A stretch of 64,000 nt of DNA from Phycisphaerae bacterium (GTDB lineage Bacteria > Planctomycetota > Phycisphaerae > UBA1845): positions 59,283 through 123,282 of the forward strand of contig JAJDDW010000113.1 of the NCBI GenBank assembly GCA_029260115.1, written 5' to 3'. This document shows, in pieces, positions 1 through 8,070 of this stretch. The position numbers and the translations under genes are program-made. The stretch's first letter is position 1. Every line of letters starts with the position of its first letter. The notes below the pieces were generated by a model that searched no databases, had not been told where the DNA came from, and worked only from the letters and a program-made list of their open reading frames with translations.

Positions 1-478
1 CTTGGTTAAGTCCTTCGAAGGCGACGCCATTAACAATGCTCGCATCACCAACAACCGCCACCGTAGCCCGGTCGTTACCAAGCATTTGATCTGCCCTAGC
101 CATGCCCACCGCCGTCGCGACAGCAGTCCCCGCATGACCTACGTTGAACAGGTCGTACTCGCTTTCGTAAATATCAGGAAACCCGCTAACACCACCGGGC
201 TGACGCAACGTCTCAAAACGCGCATGTCGACCAGTCAACAACTTATGCGGATAACATTGATGCCCTACATCCCACAGAAGGCGATCTTTTGAAAAATTGA
301 AAACGCGATGTAGCGCGATAGTCAACTCGGTCACGCCGAGGTTGCTGGTAAGATGGCCGCCATTTTGGCCTACAACCTGCAAAATGCGTTCACGTACTTC
401 CGTCGCCAACGTGGCCAGCTGTCCCATGGATAATGGCGACAGATCATCAGGCGATTGAATATTATCCAACAAACTCAT
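1..478 (-). CDS. dxs: 1-deoxy-D-xylulose-5-phosphate synthase, N-terminal part (cut by window start)
   Basis: This frame is open from an ATG at 478 to the window edge and encodes about 159 residues. The translation begins MSLLDNIQSPDDLSPLSMGQ and contains the DXS-type blocks NGGHLTSNLGVTELTIALH, LLWDVGHQCYPHKLLTGR, GGVSGFPDIYESEYD and the start of the thiamine diphosphate motif, VVGDASIVNGVAFEGLN. The family normally has Asp-Gly at the start of that motif; here it is Asp-Ala. DXS condenses pyruvate and glyceraldehyde 3-phosphate in the first step of the MEP isoprenoid pathway. A GGGAG ribosome site lies 5 bases before the ATG. It follows ispA on the same strand after 117 bases, the common ispA-dxs order, so co-transcription is likely. 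The C-terminal two thirds are outside the window. Confidence 0.93.
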   Translation of the reverse strand, partial: MSLLDNIQSPDDLSPLSMGQLATLATEVRERILQVVGQNGGHLTSNLGVTELTIALHRVFNFSKDRLLWDVGHQCYPHKLLTGRHARFETLRQPGGVSGFPDIYESEYDLFNVGHAGTAVATAVGMARADQMLGNDRATVAVVGDASIVNGVAFEGLNQ

Positions 479-595
479 AGATACTCCCGGCCCTAGGCAC
501 GCTTCTCATACGTACCCAAAATCTTCAACTGACTGACTCAGCCATCACGGCATTATAGTGGCAAGTTAACGTCATTGGCAGTTCTCTTTTTATTT

Positions 596-1483
596 CTAAT
601 GCTTCCTATCAACCACAAATCTGGCCAATTGTCGCAAATCGTCAGCCTCGTCACCCATGCTATCGAGACAAGCCAGCGCTGCGTCTCTAGCGCGCTGAGC
701 TGCTTTTTGGCTTTCTTCTAGTCCAAAACACGCAGGATACGTCTGTTTTCCCGCAAGACCGTCCTTGCCCACAGCCTTGCCAAGCTCATGCTGCGTCGAC
801 GTTACGTCCAATAAATCATCGGCGATTTGGAAAGATTGTCCCAACATATGACCAAATTGAGCAAGCTGATTCACAAATTTATCGTTACCCGCCCCACACA
901 TCGCCCCCATCCGACAGGCCGCCTCGAATAGTCGTGCGGTTTTTCTAGCATGAATGTACGACAATAACTCGCGCGAACTGGCTTGATCTTGCCCCACCAC
1001 ATCAGCCGCCTGACCACCTATCATGCCCGACCAACCGGTCGCCAGCGCCAACTCTTGCACGAGCTGCACCCGAAGACTGGCTTCGGCCTTGAGTTCGCTC
1101 AATAGCGTAAAGGCTAGTGCAGACAGCGCATCGCCGGCTAAGATAGCGATCGCTTCCCCGAATTTTCGATGACACGTAGGTCGACCGCGACGAAGATCAT
1201 CGTCATCCATCGCAGGCAAATCGTCATGGATCAAACTAAAAGCGTGAATACATTCCACTGCCGCAGCCACTGACCAAGCGTGACCGCGATCGCCACCAAC
1301 CAGCTCGCAGCATCGCACGACAAGAAATGGACGAATGCGCTTTCCAGGCGCAAGCGCCGAATATCGCATAGCCTCAAATAATGGGGAATGCGAATCCTCC
1401 GCACCGTCAGTCAGCAACTTATCAAAACGTCGATCAAATTCTGTTGCGAAAGCTTGAAGTATATTGTTTATAGTATTAGCCAT
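596..1483 (-). CDS. ispA: Polyprenyl (farnesyl/geranylgeranyl) diphosphate synthase
   Basis: The 295-residue protein is a trans-isoprenyl diphosphate synthase that elongates allylic diphosphates with isopentenyl diphosphate. It has the PGKRIRP region, the first aspartate-rich motif in HDDLPAMDDDDLRRGRPT (about residues 87-104), the GQAADV region, and the second aspartate-rich motif in QIADDLLD. Length and motifs match the short-chain IspA group making C15 or C20 products; product length cannot be fixed by eye. The ATG at 1483 has only a weak ribosome site. Downstream on the same strand lies dxs, which supplies the pathway's precursors; upstream is oleB, 131 bases away. Confidence 0.93.
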   Translation of the reverse strand: MANTINNILQAFATEFDRRFDKLLTDGAEDSHSPLFEAMRYSALAPGKRIRPFLVVRCCELVGGDRGHAWSVAAAVECIHAFSLIHDDLPAMDDDDLRRGRPTCHRKFGEAIAILAGDALSALAFTLLSELKAEASLRVQLVQELALATGWSGMIGGQAADVVGQDQASSRELLSYIHARKTARLFEAACRMGAMCGAGNDKFVNQLAQFGHMLGQSFQIADDLLDVTSTQHELGKAVGKDGLAGKQTYPACFGLEESQKAAQRARDAALACLDSMGDEADDLRQLARFVVDRKH

Positions 1484-1614
1484 TAGATTTTTAGTTCAAT
1501 GAATACAACAGAGCAACAACTCCTTTTTTGATTACAAGATGACATGGGTAAGCCTCCGTACAATTCGAGCGGCGAACGCCAGCGATCCGTGTCTTCAATT
1601 TGACATCCAGCGAC

Positions 1615-2496
1615 TTACGCACCTTCCTCCAAAAAGCGCATCACCAATGGCCTGATTTCTTCAATTGCCTCTTCGACCACATAATGCCCAGCCTCTTCGA
1701 AGTAGTGTGTCTTTGCCTTGGGGAAACGCACTTGCCACTGCTGCAAATACCAGTCATTAAAGCAAAAATCCTGCGCTCCCCAGCAAATCAACATAGGGTA
1801 ATCGCAAAAAATAGAAAGCAAGTCCTCCGTATGCTTGATCGTATCGTAACTCGCGGCCCCCTTCGTCAGTGGGATATCCTTCACAAATTGATGCACCGCA
1901 ATGCGATTGGCGTAATTATCGTAGGGCAACAAATACCCACGCTTCACCGCAGCGGATATGCGCGATGGATGCGCCAACGCCATCCGCGTAGCCGGCAACG
2001 CAAACCCGTTGAACCCGCGCACAATAATCTCACCCAACACAGGCCAGCGACAAACACGAATACTAAACGGACAAGGCCCTGAAAACGCAGCCGTATTAAA
2101 CACCACAAATTTCCGCACCAACGCTGGATGGTCCACCGCCCAGCCAAAACCAATCGCACCGCCCCAATCATGCACGCCAAGTGTAATATCTTTAACATCA
2201 AGGGTGGTTAAGAGTCGATCGAGATTGGCTATGTGCCGCGAAAGCGTGTACGCATATCGCTGAGGCTTATCCGAAAAACCACAGCCCACATGATCCGGTA
2301 CGATCACACGATATTGACCGCTAAGCGACTTAATCAGTTCACGATAATAAAATGACCAGGTCGGATTGCCGTGCAGCAACACCACGACAGGCCCTTCGCC
2401 TTCATCGAGATAGTGCATCCGAACTTGATTTTCTAGCTGGAGGTAGTGAGATTGAAACGGATAAAGTTCACCTAAGTCATGGCGTGGTAAAATCAT
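1615..2496 (-). CDS. oleB: Alpha/beta hydrolase, OleB-like beta-lactone decarboxylase
   Basis: This 293-residue protein has the haloalkane dehalogenase type of alpha/beta hydrolase fold. HGNPTWSFYYR forms the oxyanion-hole region near residue 42, LGVHDWGGA carries the nucleophilic Asp near 110, and EEAGHYV carries the probable catalytic His. In olefinic hydrocarbon synthesis OleB decarboxylates the beta-lactone made by OleC to a cis-alkene. The assignment to OleB rather than a generic dehalogenase rests on the preceding oleA gene, whose stop is only 9 bases before this ATG. The ribosome site probably lies in the oleA stop region (GGTGA), suggesting translational coupling. No oleC or oleD follows; the next gene is ispA. 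Confidence 0.82.
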   Translation of the reverse strand: MILPRHDLGELYPFQSHYLQLENQVRMHYLDEGEGPVVVLLHGNPTWSFYYRELIKSLSGQYRVIVPDHVGCGFSDKPQRYAYTLSRHIANLDRLLTTLDVKDITLGVHDWGGAIGFGWAVDHPALVRKFVVFNTAAFSGPCPFSIRVCRWPVLGEIIVRGFNGFALPATRMALAHPSRISAAVKRGYLLPYDNYANRIAVHQFVKDIPLTKGAASYDTIKHTEDLLSIFCDYPMLICWGAQDFCFNDWYLQQWQVRFPKAKTHYFEEAGHYVVEEAIEEIRPLVMRFLEEGA

Positions 2497-2505
2497 GCGA
2501 AGCTA

Positions 2506-3555
2506 TCACCAATGCAACCCGAGCATCACACAACTAAGTCCGCTACCAATACCAAGCATCGCGATATTTTCTTCTGATTGTGGCGGGTCACGCTCCAAAC
2601 CCAAAGCCGTCGTAATCGGAAGCGATACAGACCCTACATTTCCGAGGAACTCGAATGTTGAAAAATCGCCAGCCGCATCTGTACCGATAGCCTCATAAAA
2701 GCGGTCGCGATGGGTAATGCCAACCTGATGACAAAAAGTGCGGTCCACGTGTTCATGGGTCCAGTTCATCGCCTTCTTAAACGTATCCCACGTGCGCTTA
2801 GCCAAAGCGCATCCACCATCCAACAACGATTCCGAATCCGTCGACATGGTAATCGGATCGCCAGAAGCAAACCCGGTATCAGCGCTGCCGCGACAAAGAT
2901 GATTATGCTGGGTAGCAGATTGCACCACGCCGCCCAGCAAGCGATGACTAGTCTTAGCCACCGAATCATGCGACATCACTAAGGCCGCTGCTCCTGATCC
3001 AATCGTCAGCGAGGCAAATGCGGCTTTGAATTCTTTCTTTGTAAGCCCTGGCGTAGCGAGCAACTGCTTAATAGTAGACTGAACCAACTGTCGGCTACTC
3101 TCACCGGCGACAATCAATCCCCGCTTCACTTGCCCAAGCTCGATCATATTCGCGAGCGAAATCATACCATTTAGAAATCCCAAACAGGCGTTCGAGATGT
3201 CGTACATCATAGATTGGCCAGGGATATTGAGTTGTTCGTGTACCACCGAGGCCGTCGCTGGTTCTAAAAAATCTCGGGAAACCGAAGTATGCAGTAACAC
3301 CTCAATATCTTTCGCGTCAATGCCAGATTTCTCCAACGCATCGCGACCTGCGAGCACACTACCGTCACTCGGTACCGACCCTTCCTCCCAGAAGCGCCGC
3401 TCCTTAATCCCCGTCATAAGCTCCAATCGCCCCTCATGCAGGCCAAAGCGCTCGTAAATGGGAGCCAGTTCTCGTTCTAAAGATTCGGAAGTTACCCGCT
3501 TTTTGGGCAGCGCATAGCCAAAGGACTCGAGACACACATGCTTATATTTGAGCAT
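2506..3555 (-). CDS. oleA: OleA-like 3-oxoacyl-ACP synthase III family protein (head-to-head condensation)
   Basis: The 349-residue thiolase-fold protein matches OleA, which joins two fatty acyl-CoAs by a non-decarboxylative Claisen condensation to a beta-keto acid. Visible are TSVSRDFLEPATAS with the probable base Glu98, MYDISNACLGFLNGM with nucleophile Cys124, the CRG segment, a FCHQVG His, and the C-terminal LGIGSGLSCVMLGLHW, close to the known OleA ending. The frame extends upstream to 3663, but the ATG at 3555 gives MLKYKHVCLESFG, which aligns with the start of characterised OleA and has a GGGAA site upstream, so I use it. It forms a tight pair with oleB. OleC and OleD partners are not in the window. 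Confidence 0.88.
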   Translation of the reverse strand: MLKYKHVCLESFGYALPKKRVTSESLERELAPIYERFGLHEGRLELMTGIKERRFWEEGSVPSDGSVLAGRDALEKSGIDAKDIEVLLHTSVSRDFLEPATASVVHEQLNIPGQSMMYDISNACLGFLNGMISLANMIELGQVKRGLIVAGESSRQLVQSTIKQLLATPGLTKKEFKAAFASLTIGSGAAALVMSHDSVAKTSHRLLGGVVQSATQHNHLCRGSADTGFASGDPITMSTDSESLLDGGCALAKRTWDTFKKAMNWTHEHVDRTFCHQVGITHRDRFYEAIGTDAAGDFSTFEFLGNVGSVSLPITTALGLERDPPQSEENIAMLGIGSGLSCVMLGLHW

Positions 3556-3683
3556 AACAGACAGATTCCCGTATCGACCCTTTGTTTCGAATGAAGCCGG
3601 CCCGGGATTATAGCGAATCAGGCCCAGGCGGGTAGGTGTCCAATAAGGCATGAAAAAACACATCTGAAACGACTGTCAGCCGA

Positions 3684-3709
3684 GTGCCCCATTCTTGGGG
3701 TACTTTCGC
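3684..3709. repeat. Short interspersed repeat, family E copy 1
   Basis: GTGCCCCATTCTTGGGGTAC with CCCC/GGGG arms around ATTCTT. A nearly identical copy is at 14935-14960, far away in an unrelated spacer. Here it lies upstream of oleA in the divergent spacer. Confidence 0.6.
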
Positions 3710-3812
3710 AGGATGCGGGAAGGACTTGCGAGAACAGATGGTCCCCCACCATTCGTACAATGGTTATACTGACGACACTAGGGTAGGCCTATGCTACCAG
3801 TAACGAGCATCT

Positions 3813-3861
3813 GAGAATCATCCGATAAAACTCTGGAGATCGCCAGAGATGGAGGATTCTC
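3813..3861 (+). repeat. Nested inverted repeat in the leader of the PLA2-like gene
   Basis: Outer arms GAGAATCATCC (3813-3823) and GGAGGATTCTC (3851-3861) pair at 10 of 11 positions. They enclose a perfect inner hairpin, CTCTGG (3831-3836) with CCAGAG (3843-3848). It ends 28 bases before the ATG of the next gene and is followed by GTGTTTTAG, so it could be a structured leader or a weak terminator. Function unknown. Confidence 0.6.
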
Positions 3862-3889
3862 GTGTTTTAGCAATTATTTAGGAGCGCTT

Positions 3890-5089
3890 ATGCCGCGGCT
3901 ACTACGCACCATTGGTTCGGCCCTGTGCCTCTTGTCCCTTTGCCTAACCAGCAGTTGTGGCGATTCGTTTGCTGGCCAATTTGAGCAAAATTTTCGGGCA
4001 CAGCTCGTCTTTGCCGAAGCCGACACCGCCTGCGGGCCAGTTGCCATAGCCGCCTTAGTCCCAGATTGCCCCGTAGGAGGACTATGCTTCACCTCCGCCT
4101 GCGAGGGGCACAACGATTGCTACGGGACCTGCGGCGCTGAAAAATTAGCTTGCGATCGAACTTTTTTTAATGACATGATCGACCTATGCGTCCAGGGTGT
4201 AGCCATCGACGACCCCAACTTTCTAATCTGCCGCTACACGGCCCTAACCTATTGGTTAGCCGTCCAGCAACTTGGCAACGAAGCCTATAACAAAACCCAG
4301 GAACTCGTCTGCCCCCCTGACGATCAACCTTCAGATGAACCTCCCGCCGAAACTGGCGCATGCTGTCAGCCGGGCGCACCACCCGTATGTCTAAACGACA
4401 CCCTCTTCGTCACCTGCCCAACCAGTTCCGTATTCATCTCTGGCTTGTCCTGTAGCGAGGTCGACGAATTATTTGGCGGATGCCCCGTTCCAGACAATGA
4501 TAAATGCCAGCTAGCCACCCGCATTTGCGAAGATCAAGATACCAGTAGCTTACTGGGTCAGTGTGACGGCGACGTCGATACCCAGCGAGGCGGCGGGGTG
4601 TGCAGTTCGTCACTCCAAGACTGCGCCAATGGCCGAGCCTGCTTGCCAGTGAGCGGTGACGTGTTTCGCTGCACCGTTGAAACCGACAACCGCCTAGCCA
4701 CGACAGATGGTCCCCAAGCTGGTGGGGCCTGTGCCATCTCTGGCGAAGACGCCTTTCAAGCTGACGTGTGGTACGAGTACATCGCCCCCTGCGACGGCAC
4801 ACTAACCATCCGCATGTGCGACGCCATCACTTATGACGCCATGTTAGCCGTATATAGTTCCAACACACCCGACAACACATGCACCTGTCCCACGGATGAT
4901 TCATTGCTGCTAGAATGCAACGACGACTACTGCGGATCATCCTCAACCGTATCCGGCGTCACCATAGACAGTGTTACCACTGGCGCATGTTACTCCATTC
5001 GCGTAGGGGGCTGGTCCGGCAACGGCTTAGAAACCAGCACCTCGCGCGGCGTCAGCGAAATAGACATCGGCGTCATCTGCAACAATTAA
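3890..5089 (+). CDS. Secreted Cys-rich protein with phospholipase A2-like motif and C-terminal beta-sandwich-like domain
   Basis: The 399-residue protein starts with an export signal (MPRLLRTIGSALCLLSLC) and a possible but atypical lipobox ending at Cys23. Residues 66-100 resemble a phospholipase A2 core: CFTSACEGHNDCYGTCG, then ACDRTFFNDMIDLC. Aligned to CCxxHDxCY, the catalytic His is His74, but the calcium-binding Asp is Asn75, followed by Asp76; the second Asp of the dyad would be Asp89. A Pro-rich linker follows. The C-terminal half has VWYEYIAPCDGTLTIRMCD and YDAMLAVYSS, a secreted beta-rich module often seen in planctomycetes. It may hydrolyse lipids outside the cell or merely keep the fold. 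It is a single gene with a structured leader, and hairpin repeats follow it. Confidence 0.7.
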   Translation: MPRLLRTIGSALCLLSLCLTSSCGDSFAGQFEQNFRAQLVFAEADTACGPVAIAALVPDCPVGGLCFTSACEGHNDCYGTCGAEKLACDRTFFNDMIDLCVQGVAIDDPNFLICRYTALTYWLAVQQLGNEAYNKTQELVCPPDDQPSDEPPAETGACCQPGAPPVCLNDTLFVTCPTSSVFISGLSCSEVDELFGGCPVPDNDKCQLATRICEDQDTSSLLGQCDGDVDTQRGGGVCSSSLQDCANGRACLPVSGDVFRCTVETDNRLATTDGPQAGGACAISGEDAFQADVWYEYIAPCDGTLTIRMCDAITYDAMLAVYSSNTPDNTCTCPTDDSLLLECNDDYCGSSSTVSGVTIDSVTTGACYSIRVGGWSGNGLETSTSRGVSEIDIGVICNN

Positions 5090-5096
5090 TTCCCCT

Positions 5097-5126
5097 GAGC
5101 CACGGGCTTCAGCCCGCGCGGAGCTG
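5097..5126 (+). repeat. Interspersed hairpin repeat, family A copy 1
   Basis: GAGCCACGGGCTTCAGCCCG, continuing CGCGGAG. CGGGC and GCCCG arms form a hairpin. It starts 8 bases after the stop of the PLA2-like gene. Related copies are at 7312, 34502, 48078 (inverted) and 55117, most of them just after genes. Confidence 0.75.
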
Positions 5127-5173
5127 CAATTGGTGATGAAATTGGAGTGGGGGATTGCAATCCTCTGCGCCCG

Positions 5174-5232
5174 CTAGGGCACGGTCGTTCTTTCGCCTAC
5201 TGGCGGAAGGTTGACCTGCCTCAACTATTGCC
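5174..5232 (+). repeat. Interspersed repeat, family B copy 1
   Basis: About 58 bases starting TAGGGCACGGTCG, containing the hairpin CGCCTACTGGCG and ending GGTTGACCTGCCTCAACTAT. Nearly identical copies lie at 8011-8060 and 61219-61277, and a degenerate one at 60133-60172. Confidence 0.85.
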
Positions 5233-5341
5233 ACTTATATTCCGGCCAATTCCGGTAACATGCCAAAGCCCAGTTGGCATTCAAAACATAAAAACATACA
5301 ATCCATCGCAATAAGTTTCTCCATGAGAAAAAGGATTCCCC

Positions 5342-5788
5342 ATGACGCAAGACAATGCGAATACATTCACCAGCAAACGAGCGCCACAAGCCGTGGGCGC
5401 ATTCCCTCATGCCAAGCGCGTGGGCGATTTACTCTTTCTATCCGGGATGGGCCCTAGAAAACGCGACCGCAAAGACATCCCCGGCGTTACCTTAGACGCA
5501 CAGGGCAACATCTCAGCCTACGACATTGAAATCCAGTGTCGCGCAGTCTTTGATAATGTGCACACCGTATTAGAAGATGCCGGAGCAAAGTGGACTGACA
5601 TCGTAGACGTAACCGTTTTTCTCACCAACATGAAAAACGACTTCCCAACGTTCAACAAACTCTACGCCGAATACTTCGCTGGCTCTGATAAGCCAAACCC
5701 CACCCGCACGACCGTGGAAGTAAACTGTCTACCAACGCCTATAGCTATCGAACTAAAAGTCATCGCAGCCATGAATTCAAAAAACTAA
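5342..5788 (+). CDS. RidA (YjgF/UK114) family deaminase
   Basis: The 148-residue protein is of the RidA family, whose members hydrolyse reactive enamine/imine intermediates or act as specific deaminases. It shows LFLSGMGPRKRDRK, DIEIQCRAVFDNVHTVLEDAG, DVTVFLTNMKNDF and PTRTTVEVNCLPTPIAIELK; the Arg in PTRTTVEV is the conserved substrate-carboxylate ligand. The GMGPRKRDRKDIPG segment resembles the 2-aminomuconate deaminase branch, but no tryptophan or aminophenol degradation genes are nearby, so a general imine deaminase is equally possible. An AAGGA ribosome site precedes the ATG. Its TAA overlaps the stop of the convergent sugar transferase gene by two bases. Confidence 0.9.
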   Translation: MTQDNANTFTSKRAPQAVGAFPHAKRVGDLLFLSGMGPRKRDRKDIPGVTLDAQGNISAYDIEIQCRAVFDNVHTVLEDAGAKWTDIVDVTVFLTNMKNDFPTFNKLYAEYFAGSDKPNPTRTTVEVNCLPTPIAIELKVIAAMNSKN

Positions 5789-6468
5789 TCAGACGAATTG
5801 AAATAATCTTCCGGAATCTCTATCAAACGGGCATACGGCGTTTTAGAAAATGGCCGAGTCATGCGCTGCTCACCCAGAACAAGCACGAAAATAGTACGAA
5901 AAAAAATCGTGACATCCAGCCAAAAGCTACATCGAGAAACGTAGACCACGTCATATAAAATGCGCTCATCCCAGGAAACCTGGGCGCTGCAATTAACCTG
6001 CGCCAGCCCCGTAGCCCCAGGCCTAAGCAGCAGGCGGGTTCTACGAAAACCGTCGTAAGCCTCCGCCTGATCCAATAGCGTTGGACGAGGACCAACCAGC
6101 GACATATCCCCTTTCAACACATTAATCAGTTGCGGCAGTTCGTCGATTTTCAGCCGCCTGAAAATCCGGCCTACACCTGTAATCTCCGGGTGATCCAGCG
6201 GTACCAACTCTTTAGGATCAGGTTTTCGACTACCGCGCATGGTGCGCAACTTGAGCACCCGAAACGCCAGACCATCCTTACCCGCACGGTCCTGCGTGAA
6301 AAGAATAGGCCCCGCACTGGTCAATTTTATCAATAGAGCGGCGACCAAGAGCACCGGGCTAACGGCCGTCAGCAAAATCAGCGAGCCAGCCACGTCAAAC
6401 CAACGCTTAAAGACACAGGACCAGAGTGTTTGAGATTGTTGCACCATATTCCCATCATCGTCTAACAT
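5785..6468 (-). CDS. Sugar transferase (monotopic polyprenyl-phosphate phosphoglycosyl transferase)
   Basis: The 227-residue protein has the small PglC/WbaP catalytic domain that moves a sugar 1-phosphate from a nucleotide sugar to polyprenyl phosphate at the inner membrane, starting an exopolysaccharide or glycan repeat unit. It shows KRWFDVAGSLILLTAVSPVL (re-entrant membrane helix), KLRTMR, DELPQLINVLKGDMSLVGPR (catalytic Asp-Glu region) and RPGATGLAQVN. It lacks the large N-terminal membrane domain of WbaP, so it is a minimal form. No glycosyltransferase or export genes are adjacent, so the final product is unknown. It converges with ridA, sharing stop-codon bases. A second in-frame ATG at codon 8 is an alternative start. 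Confidence 0.92.
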   Translation of the reverse strand: MLDDDGNMVQQSQTLWSCVFKRWFDVAGSLILLTAVSPVLLVAALLIKLTSAGPILFTQDRAGKDGLAFRVLKLRTMRGSRKPDPKELVPLDHPEITGVGRIFRRLKIDELPQLINVLKGDMSLVGPRPTLLDQAEAYDGFRRTRLLLRPGATGLAQVNCSAQVSWDERILYDVVYVSRCSFWLDVTIFFRTIFVLVLGEQRMTRPFSKTPYARLIEIPEDYFNSSD

Positions 6469-6632
6469 CCGTAGGTAACAACAATGGGTCTAAAACGCTA
6501 CGCCCTGGCCTTACTATTAGCTTAGAGCAACAACCCTCAACCCGCATACACACGCAACATTAGACTTCACGCCAGGCACCCGATAGAATGACCAGTAACA
6601 ACGAAAGAAATTTCAATTTTAGGCGAATAATT

Positions 6633-7295
6633 ATGACTCATGCGACAGATGGCATCATGTCACTCCTTCGGACTGCCACCAGCGAACTTCATGGCTCTAC
6701 CGAACAGCAGACGTTTCAAGTCTCACTGGGAAGAGGCGAATTATCTCGCGAGGACTACATCCATTGGCTATCGCAGATGTACCACGTGCATCATACGCTC
6801 GAAGTCGCCCTAAAAACGCTCATCGAATCCAACTCGATAGCCGCTAGCGTGATAGACGAAGGGCAATTCAAAGTACGCATGCTCATCGCTGACCTGACTT
6901 ACTTCGACTCGAGCCCGGGACAAGAAAGCCCGCTACCCGCCACCGCCAAGGTCCAGGACCAGTTGGAAGAGCTCGCCAAGACATCCCCCATAGCCCTAAT
7001 CGGCCAACACTATGTGCTAGAAGGAAGCACCAACGGCAATAGTTTCGCTGCGAAATCTATCCGAAAAGCTTTCGATATCGAAGGTGACGCCGGAGCATCA
7101 TATTTAGACCCTTACGGTTCACAGCAACGCGAGAAATGGAAAAACTTCAAAGATAACATGAACGCAGCCACTTTCTCGCAGGAAGAAACCGACCTCATCG
7201 TCCAAGCCGGCGTAGACATGTTCCAAAACGTAGCCAACATAGGCCAGGCACTCGCAGCTCAGTCTTTAAGCTTTACGACGGACACAAATAGCTAA
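6633..7295 (+). CDS. Biliverdin-producing heme oxygenase
   Basis: The 220-residue helical protein resembles heme oxygenase, which cleaves heme to biliverdin, CO and ferrous iron. LRTATSELHGSTE holds the likely proximal His, near residue 20. SREDYIHWLSQMYHVHHTLE and GQHYVLEGSTNGNSFAA match the family's distal-helix and glycine-rich regions. An upstream ATG at 6588 would add 15 residues, but the ATG at 6633 has an AGGCG site and begins closer to the conserved region, so I prefer it. No phytochrome or iron-uptake gene is adjacent, so iron release and pigment synthesis cannot be told apart. Confidence 0.82.
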   Translation: MTHATDGIMSLLRTATSELHGSTEQQTFQVSLGRGELSREDYIHWLSQMYHVHHTLEVALKTLIESNSIAASVIDEGQFKVRMLIADLTYFDSSPGQESPLPATAKVQDQLEELAKTSPIALIGQHYVLEGSTNGNSFAAKSIRKAFDIEGDAGASYLDPYGSQQREKWKNFKDNMNAATFSQEETDLIVQAGVDMFQNVANIGQALAAQSLSFTTDTNS

Positions 7296-7311
7296 GGCAT
7301 TACCAAATAAG

Positions 7312-7345
7312 GCCACGAACCGCATGCTTCAGCTTGCGCGGAGGT
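7312..7345 (+). repeat. Interspersed hairpin repeat, family A copy 2 (diverged)
   Basis: GCCACGAACCGCATGCTTCA followed by GCTTGCGCGGAG. It matches the other family A copies with several changes and starts 17 bases after the heme oxygenase stop. Confidence 0.55.
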
Positions 7346-7388
7346 CGGAAGTATTTAGCGTTGCCATAATCAATTTACACAACATCTA

Positions 7389-7415
7389 CGTCATTCCCGC
7401 GCAACGGGAATCCAG
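7389..7415 (+). repeat. Palindromic repeat, family C copy 1
   Basis: CGTCATTCCCGCGCAACGGG continuing AATCCAG, with ATTCCCG/CGGGAAT arms. This resembles short palindromes common in many bacterial spacers. Other copies are at 14619, 50272 and 60099. Confidence 0.7.
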
Positions 7416-7520
7416 TTCTTCGCCAACATAGACCACCTAGCCGTCCTCATGCCATCGAAGCGCATGCTCCAGCTACAATCCTACTACATCCGATAGGTGT
7501 ATTGAAAGGCGGTCAAACAC

Positions 7521-7997
7521 ATGGAACTACATACCAAGCTCATGCTGCGAGCTATCGAGGTCGCCCAGCAGGGCATTGCAGATAAGCAAAGTCCATTCGG
7601 TGCTGTCATCGCCAATCGGCAGGGCGACATCATAGCCGCGGAACATAATCGTGTGGGTCAACAATGCGACGCCACCGCCCACGCCGAAATCACCGCCATC
7701 CGCGAGGCCTGCCGCCTGCTTGGCACGATTGATCTATCCGGTCATTTCATGGTCACAACTTGTGAGCCTTGCCCCATGTGCGCCGCGGCTATCCATTGGT
7801 CCAGGCTGTACGAAGTCGCCTACGGAGCCACCATCGAAGACGCGAAACAGGCCCATTTCAACGAGCTATCTTTATCCGCCAAAGACTTATACCAGCAAAG
7901 CAACAGCCTGGTCCGCATCGTACCTTTTGTCATGAGAGAAGAATGTCGCGCGCTATTTGAACTTTGGAAAAAAGGCCCCAACCCCAGCCCCTATTAA
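7521..7997 (+). CDS. Cytidine/deoxycytidylate-type nucleoside deaminase (guanine deaminase-like)
   Basis: The 158-residue protein has the zinc-dependent CDA fold. The first motif is TAHAEITAIREAC, with zinc ligand His54 and catalytic Glu56; the second is CEPCPMCAAAIHWSR, with zinc ligands Cys84 and Cys87. The C-terminus resembles bacterial GuaD-type guanine deaminases more than TadA, so a free purine base or a related nucleobase is a likely substrate, but this is inference. An AAGGCGG ribosome site precedes the ATG. It is a single gene with repeats on both sides. Confidence 0.88.
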   Translation: MELHTKLMLRAIEVAQQGIADKQSPFGAVIANRQGDIIAAEHNRVGQQCDATAHAEITAIREACRLLGTIDLSGHFMVTTCEPCPMCAAAIHWSRLYEVAYGATIEDAKQAHFNELSLSAKDLYQQSNSLVRIVPFVMREECRALFELWKKGPNPSPY

Positions 7998-8010
7998 ATG
8001 ATAAAATCCG

Positions 8011-8060
8011 GTAGGGCACGGTCGTTCTTTCGCCTACTGGCGGAAGGTTGACCTGCCTGT
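8011..8060 (+). repeat. Interspersed repeat, family B copy 2
   Basis: TAGGGCACGGTCGTTCTTTC and the CGCCTACTGGCG hairpin, identical to copy 1 for about 48 bases, then diverging after GACCTGCCT. It ends just before the toxin-like remnant. Confidence 0.85.
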
Positions 8061-8070
8061 ACTGTTCAAT

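Noticed and set aside
2..292. Plus-strand frame of 96 codons at the window start
   Set aside because: The opposite strand encodes the N-terminal part of DXS with clear motifs; this frame is its shadow.
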